Both the position numbers and the translations under genes were made by a program. The notes under the pieces are model-generated. The model saw only the letters and a list, made by a program, of their open reading frames with translations. It was not told the origin of the DNA and ran no database searches. 6,377 nucleotides of DNA from Bacteroidota bacterium (lineage in GTDB: Bacteria; Bacteroidota; Bacteroidia; Chitinophagales; Chitinophagaceae). Below, one piece after another: positions 1 to 4,811 of the stretch. Numbering within the stretch: the stretch's first letter is position 1; every line of letters begins with the position of its first letter. The stretch covers positions 1 through 6,377 of the forward strand of contig JAGWTK010000233.1 of assembly GCA_028876035.1 (NCBI GenBank), written 5' to 3'.

Positions 1-156
1 TTTTGATTGGATTAACGGGCACGAATGTAACGATCAAACAAATAATTCCATTAAAGTCTATTAAATATTTATACAGAAACTGAGGATAAATTCTAAAAAA
101 GTTGCAGATTCTACTGTTTTTAAAACATCTGATAAAGTTTAATATGTTAATGAGTT

Positions 157-218
157 GGCGTCGACTTTCCTGATCCTTTGTATTTCAAAGTCTTGCATGC
201 AGGTTCGAAAGTCGACCC
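157..218. repeat. Imperfect inverted repeat with nested hairpin (possible structured RNA or operator)
   Basis: The left arm GTCGACTTTC (160-169) is the exact reverse complement of GAAAGTCGAC (207-216). The stem extends by two G-C pairs (157-158 with 217-218) around a bulged C159. Inside the 37-base loop sits a second perfect hairpin, CTTTG (176-180) / CAAAG (186-190) with a 5-base loop, and the palindrome TGCATGCA (194-201). No T-tract follows, so it does not look like an intrinsic terminator. If transcribed it could fold as a branched structure; as DNA it could be a dyad binding site. Function is unknown. The repeat is read directly; any role is inference. Confidence 0.6.
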
Positions 219-247
219 AGCCCGATTGCTTCCAAAACAATCAGGAA
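167..247. repeat. Second inverted repeat, overlapping and competing with the first
   Basis: TTCCTGAT (167-174) is the exact reverse complement of ATCAGGAA (240-247). The left arm shares bases 167-169 with the 10-bp stem, so the two pairings cannot form fully at once. Further short pairings exist: GACTTT (163-168) with AAAGTC (187-192), and GATTG (224-228) with CAATC (238-242). An 8-bp match over this distance can occur by chance, so this one is weaker on its own than the 160-216 repeat. Confidence 0.4.
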
Positions 248-255
248 TAGTCCCT

Positions 256-263
256 TACTTTTG
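256..263 (+). promoter_or_regulatory. Bacteroidota -7 promoter element (TAnnTTTG) for the phosphotransferase/HAD unit
   Basis: TACTTTTG matches the Bacteroidota primary sigma-factor -7 consensus TAnnTTTG at every fixed position. A start of transcription a few bases downstream would give a leader of about 30 bases before ATG 301. No TTG or TTTG lies at the usual distance upstream (the nearest, TTG 226-228, is 27 bases away), so only half of the promoter is recognisable. The same octamer precedes purL. Confidence 0.5.
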
Positions 264-300
264 CTCCCTCATCTTTTTCCACTGATCAGTTTAGCCGTTT

Positions 301-1338
301 ATGGATTACGCCAATATTATCCGGAAAGCCTGGGAAGCCTACGATGCTACTAAAATCATTCAAAAAATAGAAGACATCAGCCCCATGGTGTCCACCAATT
401 ATGTTTTCCGGGTGACTTTTGAAGATGAAGACATGATCATTGCCAAGCTTTCTTATTTTGGCAAATACGAATATTTCAAAGAAGATCACCGGATCATTCA
501 TACCCTTTCCAATAACCTGCTTTATCCCTACGAAAATTTTCTTGCAAAATCTTTGTTGCGTAATAACCGCGTTTATACCTACCGCCATAAGAAAGGAAAG
601 ACGGATATATGGGTGGTATTTTACAACCCCGTGCGTGTAATGCACCGCATGCCCCGCCGGCTGGAAGAACAACATATACGCAAATTCGGACAGCAAACGG
701 GTAAGTTCCATAAAGCCTGTGCCCGTCTCCGCAACGTATTGCCGAAGTCGATCAAAACACTCCGTACCGATATCAACGCGTTGCTGGAAATGCTGGACGA
801 CAAGAAAAAATTCACTGCCGACCAGGCCGAATACCTCCGCCATCACTGCGATCTGTTTATAAAAAATCGTCTCAAATGCAATGTGAGTTCCTTTGAAATT
901 ATTCCCGTATTCATCGACTGGAATATCGGGAACTTTTCTGTGACCAATAAACTGGAATTGTATTCACGATGGGACTACGATTGGTTCCGTATGAGCTACC
1001 GCATGCTCGATTTCTATTTTTTCAGCCGGGTGGTGTCTGATGCGGGCGATAAAACAGCATTTAGCTACCTGATCAACACCATGATGGAAGATCGTTTTAT
1101 CCTTTTCCTGCAGGAATACCATAAAGTGAACCCGCTGACTGCAAACGAACTCCGCTTCCTCCGGGAAGCGTATCGCTTTTTTATCCTGAACTATGTAATT
1201 AAGAACGGCTCTTACTTTTTTAGTCCGCAATACGCCTCCAAACTTAAAAACGAAGCACTCGAAATATATTTGCCCTCGGTCGATCGTGATTTCGATCCCG
1301 AAAAACTCATCCAGGCACTTAAAATAAAAGAAGCCTGA
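301..1338 (+). CDS. Phosphotransferase with aminoglycoside-phosphotransferase/choline-kinase-like fold, substrate unknown
   Basis: This 345-residue soluble protein has the layout of the APH/ChoK/homoserine-kinase-II-like kinases. In the N-lobe, TNYVFRV (32-38) starts a strand hairpin and IIAKLS (46-51) supplies the probable ATP-binding Lys49, followed by a helix with FKEDHRII. In the C-lobe, VFIDWNIGNF (203-212) sits where these kinases carry HGDxHxxN: Asp206 is the likely catalytic base and Asn211 a metal ligand. SRWDYDWF (222-229) supplies the metal-binding Asp. The His-Gly of the usual HGD triad is replaced by Phe-Ile. ATG 301 is the first start after an in-frame TAG at 292-294; no Shine-Dalgarno is visible, as is usual in this phylum. 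It is followed after 16 bases by the HAD gene, suggesting one transcript. The natural substrate cannot be read from sequence; antibiotic resistance is not implied. The fold call is fairly secure, function open. Confidence 0.75.
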   Translation: MDYANIIRKAWEAYDATKIIQKIEDISPMVSTNYVFRVTFEDEDMIIAKLSYFGKYEYFKEDHRIIHTLSNNLLYPYENFLAKSLLRNNRVYTYRHKKGKTDIWVVFYNPVRVMHRMPRRLEEQHIRKFGQQTGKFHKACARLRNVLPKSIKTLRTDINALLEMLDDKKKFTADQAEYLRHHCDLFIKNRLKCNVSSFEIIPVFIDWNIGNFSVTNKLELYSRWDYDWFRMSYRMLDFYFFSRVVSDAGDKTAFSYLINTMMEDRFILFLQEYHKVNPLTANELRFLREAYRFFILNYVIKNGSYFFSPQYASKLKNEALEIYLPSVDRDFDPEKLIQALKIKEA

Positions 1339-1354
1339 CCAAAACCTGCTGTGC

Positions 1355-2206
1355 ATGGAAATACAGGATTTCAAATCGGTAGTTGATGCCTACAAAATCA
1401 TCTTCTTTGATGCTTTTGGGGTCATTAAAAGTTACCAGGGGCTCGTGCCGGGTATCGAAAAAACCTTTGCCTATCTCGCAGAGCAGCAAAAGGAATACTA
1501 TATCGTTACGAATGATGCTTCCCGCAGTCCGCAACAACTGGCCGAATCCTACCACCGCCTGGGCTTACATGCCATTGTTCCTGATCGCATTGTGAGCAGC
1601 GGTATGCTTGCCAAGGAATACCTCGATATGAAGGTGAACGATGGTATTGTTGCCTACCTGGGTACGGAAAATTCGGCGCATTATATCGACAGTTCTGGCC
1701 TGCATACCCTGCCCGTAAGCGCTATCAATTATACCAATATCGACCAGGTAAATGCGCTTGTACTGCTGGACGACGAAGGCTTTAACTGGTTTGACGATCT
1801 CAATAAAACGATCAATATACTCAGAAACCGCACCATTCCCGCGATCGTAGCGAATACCGATAACACCTATCCGCTGTCGGGCAGCAACGAAGTAGCTATT
1901 GCCATTGGCGGACTCGCTTCCATGATTGAAGCCATCGTTGGCAAAAGATTCATTCGTTTCGGGAAACCCGATTCACAATTATTTATGTTCGCCTACGACC
2001 TGATTCGCTGGCAGCAGGATATAAAAAAGAAAGACATCCTCATGGTGGGCGACACGCTACATACCGATATCATAGGGGGGAATAAATTTGGTCTTGATAC
2101 AGTGCTTGTACTCACCGGCAATACCCTTGCAGCCGATGCAGAAATGCGCATACGCTCAACTGGTATCATGCCCACTTATATTTGTGAAGATGCTGTGGTG
2201 CGTTGA
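1355..2206 (+). CDS. HAD-superfamily class IIA-type (NagD-like) protein with atypical motif I
   Basis: This 283-residue protein carries the four HAD motifs in order. Motif I is FFDAFGV with nucleophile Asp19; motif II is IVTND with Thr52; motif III is FGKPD with Lys204; motif IV is MVGDTLHTD with Asp233 and Asp238. A cap of roughly 110-130 residues between motifs II and III fits the C2 cap of class IIA enzymes (NagD, p-nitrophenyl phosphatases). In those phosphatases motif I is DxDGx; here the second Asp, the general acid/base, is Phe21. Relatives in the TIGR01459-type subgroup also carry an aromatic residue there, so phosphatase activity should not be assumed. The start at ATG 1355 places motif I at the normal distance from the N-terminus. 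It probably shares a transcript with the upstream phosphotransferase, and its last 31 bases overlap the convergent membrane-protein gene. Family call is strong; substrate and reaction unknown. Confidence 0.82.
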   Translation: MEIQDFKSVVDAYKIIFFDAFGVIKSYQGLVPGIEKTFAYLAEQQKEYYIVTNDASRSPQQLAESYHRLGLHAIVPDRIVSSGMLAKEYLDMKVNDGIVAYLGTENSAHYIDSSGLHTLPVSAINYTNIDQVNALVLLDDEGFNWFDDLNKTINILRNRTIPAIVANTDNTYPLSGSNEVAIAIGGLASMIEAIVGKRFIRFGKPDSQLFMFAYDLIRWQQDIKKKDILMVGDTLHTDIIGGNKFGLDTVLVLTGNTLAADAEMRIRSTGIMPTYICEDAVVR

Positions 2207-3441
2207 GTGTTTCCCCAGAGCAGCAGTCCCGCAGCCGCCAGCAGCCACAATTCAGCGATGGCCCGGTAACGTACAATAGCTCCCGGGAATGGCACGATAT
2301 AGCCGATAAGTAAATCGCCCATCAACGCGCCCATCAGCAATACCGCCACCAGCATTGTTCCCGTTACGGATTGTCCTGATCGCAGATACAACATAACCGC
2401 TGTAACCAATAGCACCACTACAAGCAGGTTTTCCCCTGCGGCAAAATACTGCAGGGCTCCGCGGGCTTCCCAGGGAAAAGGACGCAGGATCGTATTCGCG
2501 AATGCCTCGGGCAGCACTTTTATAAAGGAGGCGGGTGTTGGTTCAAGTGCGGTCAGATTGAACCTCGTATTCCCTTTTAATTCAAAAAAAGATTGCTGTC
2601 GTTCTGCGATTGTATGCAATGGGTTGATCGAAGCAGGTAAATAACCCGAAACTACCAGAAGAACTGCGCACCCTGTTATTACGAACAACAGCGCTTTTTG
2701 AACACTCCAACGGAAACGCCCTGCCATCAGCCACACAAGAAACGAGGGTAGCAGCATTACAACAAACCCGCTTCTGAACAAAAAAGCAGCCAGTCCTGCT
2801 GCCAAAGAATATAGCAGGTACTTCAACGAATTCTTTTGAAGCCATCGGTCAAAGTAGTAATACATGGCCGCCACCGCCATGAGCAAAAAGCATTCAGTGC
2901 GTATCCCGCTCAGCCAAAAGCTGAGCGGTGGAAACAGGAAAAGAAGCGCGGCCAGCCACCGGTGTGCCCCCGCACGTATGTGAGGTGCCAGCAGCCGGTA
3001 GATCAGGTAGATGCCAAAGAAACCAAAGAAATTTAGCAGCACGACATTAATATAATACTGTCCGCCGCTGACGCAATTCAGGATGCCCAGGATCTTCCCC
3101 GTTATACAGTATTCTAAATTTTCATTGTAATGGGCCGATTGAAAGTAAAAACCTTGCCCGGGTGGAACCGGCTCCTTGCTAACGATATCAGCAAAAAAAA
3201 GTCCGGGGCTGTGCAGCAGCCGCTGGTATTGAAGCAGCGAATCGCGGTGCAGTCCCCAGGTATCATCACCCTTGTACCAACGCTGGAATATATAGCCGTA
3301 AGCAACTCCGGCCGCGATTTTTGCGCCGAAAAATACCAGCACCTGCGAAAGTTTGAGCGCAAAGGCATGGCTGCGCAGGATCCGGTACAGGAGCAATCCG
3401 AGCATTAGCCAGAGAAGAATGATAATAAAGAATGTGGCCAT
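2176..3441 (-). CDS. Multi-pass inner-membrane protein, possible GT-C-type glycosyltransferase
   Basis: This 421-residue protein is strongly hydrophobic, with about ten predicted membrane spans by eye, near residues 3-20, 33-53, 128-150, 161-180, 182-197, 206-222, 224-240, 249-268, 337-382 (two) and 393-410. A polar loop after span 2 holds GDD (58-60). FPPLSFWLSGIRTE (170-183) resembles the PS-x-FW-SG-x-KD stretch of polyprenol-dependent sugar transferases and polymerases. A soluble segment with RPFPWEA (320-326) precedes the last spans, and a VRYR motif (390-393) leads into the final helix. These features suggest a GT-C-like or polysaccharide-polymerase protein acting on lipid-linked sugars, but no diagnostic catalytic motif proves it. 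ATG 3441 is preferred over an in-frame TTG two codons upstream (3447); an in-frame stop at 3468-3466 closes the frame. It is convergent with the HAD gene and divergent from the GT4 gene. Confidence 0.75.
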   Translation of the reverse strand: MATFFIIILLWLMLGLLLYRILRSHAFALKLSQVLVFFGAKIAAGVAYGYIFQRWYKGDDTWGLHRDSLLQYQRLLHSPGLFFADIVSKEPVPPGQGFYFQSAHYNENLEYCITGKILGILNCVSGGQYYINVVLLNFFGFFGIYLIYRLLAPHIRAGAHRWLAALLFLFPPLSFWLSGIRTECFLLMAVAAMYYYFDRWLQKNSLKYLLYSLAAGLAAFLFRSGFVVMLLPSFLVWLMAGRFRWSVQKALLFVITGCAVLLVVSGYLPASINPLHTIAERQQSFFELKGNTRFNLTALEPTPASFIKVLPEAFANTILRPFPWEARGALQYFAAGENLLVVVLLVTAVMLYLRSGQSVTGTMLVAVLLMGALMGDLLIGYIVPFPGAIVRYRAIAELWLLAAAGLLLWGNTQRTTASSQI

Positions 3442-3554
3442 AGGCAATGATGGCTTGCAGATCGGTTAAAATTAGGTTTCTTTATGCGATAAAACTATAG
3501 GCAGAAAGGTTGGATAATTAATTAGCTTCGCCGGTCTCGTTTAATAATTGCCTG
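3442..3554. promoter_or_regulatory. Divergent intergenic control region between membrane-protein and GT4 genes
   Basis: These 113 bases must hold the start signals of both flanking genes, which point away from each other. Plus-strand TAGCTTCG (3523-3530) is one base off the TAnnTTTG consensus. On the minus strand TAGTTTTA and TAATTTTA are each one base off. None has a clear -33 partner, so no promoter is assigned firmly. A perfect 10-bp AT palindrome, TAATTAATTA (3515-3524), overlaps the plus-strand candidate and could be an operator, or simply AT-rich sequence. Confidence 0.4.
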
Positions 3555-4700
3555 ATGGATTCTGTTTGTTTCGTTTCCAATACTGCCTGGTCGGTTTTTA
3601 ATTTCCGTCTCGATGTCGTCAGGTACCTGCTTCGGAAGGGCTACCGGGTACTTGTTTTTGCCGCACCCGATGGATTTGAAACCGCTTTGGAAAAGGAAGG
3701 CTGTGCGTTCATCCCCCTTGCATTCGACAATCGATCACTCAGCATACTCGCCGATGTACAACTTTATCGCCAGTTGAAGCGATTGTACCGGCAGCACCAA
3801 CCAGGTGTTATTTTTCATTATGTGGTAAAGCCAAATGTATATGGCACGCTCGCTGCCGCAGCATTGGCTATACCGTCGATAGCTGTCGTAACCGGACTTG
3901 GCTACAGTTTTTCCAAACGAGGTTGGTTGTACCGGCTTACAAAATTACTCTATGCTTACGCGCTGAAGCGCTCGCGGGAAGTATGGTTTCTGAACAATGA
4001 AGATGCGCAGTTCTTTATAGCACATAAACTGGTAGACGTCAACCGGACAAGGATCATCCACGGGGAAGGTATTCATACGGGCTATTTTCAGTTGCCTGCT
4101 ACTGCACAGCAAGGCCCGGTTTTTTGTTTTCTCATGAGCGCCCGGTTGTTGCGTAGTAAGGGAATCGTACTTTTTGCAGAAGCCGCGCGAGTGCTTCGGC
4201 GTAAGCAATATGCCGCGCGCTTTGTATTGATTGGTTCGCCTGAAGAAACCCATCCTGATGCACTGGACCCTGCATTGCTGCGCGGGTGGCAGCAGGAAGG
4301 ATTGATCGATTACCAGGGGTTTGTCGCCGATGTAAGGCCCGCGCTTTCAGCGGCCAACTGTTTTGTGTTTCCTTCTTACTATAATGAAGGCGTTCCGCGC
4401 AGCCTGATGGAAGCAGCGAGTATGCAGGTTCCCATCATCACTACGTTTAACCGGGGATGCAGGGAAGTAGTGGTGGACGGACAGACCGGGTTTCTATGCC
4501 GCCCAAAGGATGCAGTTGACCTGGCCGGCAAAATGGAAATGATGATCAATCTCCCCGTGGAAACCAGGAAGGCGATGGGGGCTGCCGGGCGCGAACTGGT
4601 AACCGCAAAGTTTGACGTACAGGAGGTAGCCGAACGCTACGAACGTACCATTCAATCGGCGCTGGCGAAAAATTTACCTGCAGCGGATCTTACCCATTGA
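3555..4700 (+). CDS. GT4-family glycosyltransferase (PglA/CapM-like, GT-B fold)
   Basis: This 381-residue cytoplasmic or membrane-associated enzyme has the full length expected of GT4 retaining glycosyltransferases, which move a sugar from a nucleotide-sugar donor to an acceptor, often undecaprenyl-linked. The N-terminal acceptor domain opens with VCFVSNTAWSVFNFR and contains FHYVVKPNVYG (87-97) and VTGLGYSF (112-119). These are hallmarks of the subgroup with PglA and capsule/O-antigen transferases. The C-terminal donor domain has HGEGI (169-173), SARLLRSKG (195-203, with phosphate-contacting Arg197 and Lys202) and the EX7E motif: Glu278 and Glu286 in EGVPRSLMEAA. No membrane span is evident. 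ATG 3555 is the only sensible start, with an in-frame TAA at 3519-3521 upstream. It diverges from a membrane protein that may also handle lipid-linked sugars, hinting at surface glycan synthesis. Exact sugar and acceptor cannot be told. Confidence 0.9.
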   Translation: MDSVCFVSNTAWSVFNFRLDVVRYLLRKGYRVLVFAAPDGFETALEKEGCAFIPLAFDNRSLSILADVQLYRQLKRLYRQHQPGVIFHYVVKPNVYGTLAAAALAIPSIAVVTGLGYSFSKRGWLYRLTKLLYAYALKRSREVWFLNNEDAQFFIAHKLVDVNRTRIIHGEGIHTGYFQLPATAQQGPVFCFLMSARLLRSKGIVLFAEAARVLRRKQYAARFVLIGSPEETHPDALDPALLRGWQQEGLIDYQGFVADVRPALSAANCFVFPSYYNEGVPRSLMEAASMQVPIITTFNRGCREVVVDGQTGFLCRPKDAVDLAGKMEMMINLPVETRKAMGAAGRELVTAKFDVQEVAERYERTIQSALAKNLPAADLTH

Positions 4701-4811
4701 CACCGCATTCGATTGCTTCCTGTTTTTTTCCCCATCAACACCCTGCTGGTTGGATAAATATCTGTACAAACATCGCTTCGATGGACTTACTTTTGCCGGG
4801 TAATTGAAATT
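4701..4811. other. GT4-purL intergenic spacer
   Basis: The 111-base spacer carries a T-run (TGTTTTTTTCCCC, near 4720-4733) soon after the GT4 stop, but no GC-rich stem precedes it. A weak bulged hairpin (CAACACC with GGTTG, near 4736-4753) lies after it. Neither makes a convincing intrinsic terminator. The right part holds the purL promoter element. I see no purine riboswitch fold or small gene. Confidence 0.5.
4788..4795 (+). promoter_or_regulatory. Bacteroidota -7 promoter element (TAnnTTTG) for purL
   Basis: TACTTTTG is a perfect match to TAnnTTTG and is identical to the element at 256-263, including one flanking T on the 5' side. Transcription would be expected to start near 4800-4803, leaving an mRNA leader of only about 10 bases before ATG 4812. 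No TTG/TTTG is found at the usual -33 distance; the nearest TTG, 4750-4752, is 35 bases upstream. Confidence 0.55.

Larger units (their letters stand above)
1..300. other. AT-rich leader region without a convincing gene
   Basis: No complete gene is visible here. Two frames are open from the left edge on the plus strand: one stops at TAA 62-64, the other at TGA 81-83. Either could be the last 20-26 codons of an upstream gene cut by the window, but both tails are too short to recognise and cannot both be real. The rest, to 300, has stops in all plus frames. It contains the inverted-repeat cluster at 157-247, a short AT palindrome at 116-126 (GTTTT, one base, AAAAC) with no terminator-like T-tract after a GC stem, and the promoter element at 256-263. 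A minus-strand reading frame reaching in from 846 is the complement of the phosphotransferase gene and is not believed. Confidence 0.6.

Noticed and set aside
1..83. C-terminal end of an upstream gene
   Set aside because: Two different frames are open from the edge and neither tail is recognisable, so no CDS is called; the sequence left of the window would decide it.
160..216. Resemblance to a cloning-vector polylinker (GTCGAC, GCATGC, GTCGAC sites close together)
   Set aside because: Order and flanks do not match a pUC-type polylinker, and no vector sequence surrounds it; the sites arise from the dyad and a palindrome.
191..218. tRNA T-arm-like string GGTTCGAAA
   Set aside because: The bases flanking the 7-base loop do not form a 5-bp T-stem, and there is no acceptor stem, anticodon arm or CCA end; it is part of the inverted repeat instead.
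286..846. 186-codon minus-strand open frame
   Set aside because: It lies antisense to the phosphotransferase gene, which has kinase motifs and a promoter; the minus translation resembles no known family and looks like a shadow frame.
301..1338. Aminoglycoside-resistance gene
   Set aside because: Only the fold is shared; the HGD motif is changed and the gene sits in an ordinary metabolic setting with no mobile element or integron.
2836..3408. Plus-strand open frames inside the membrane-protein gene
   Set aside because: They are antisense to a coherent hydrophobic protein with regularly spaced membrane segments, and have no start signals.
4720..4753. Intrinsic terminator after the GT4 gene
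   Set aside because: The T-run comes before, not after, the only weak hairpin, and no GC-rich stem precedes it.
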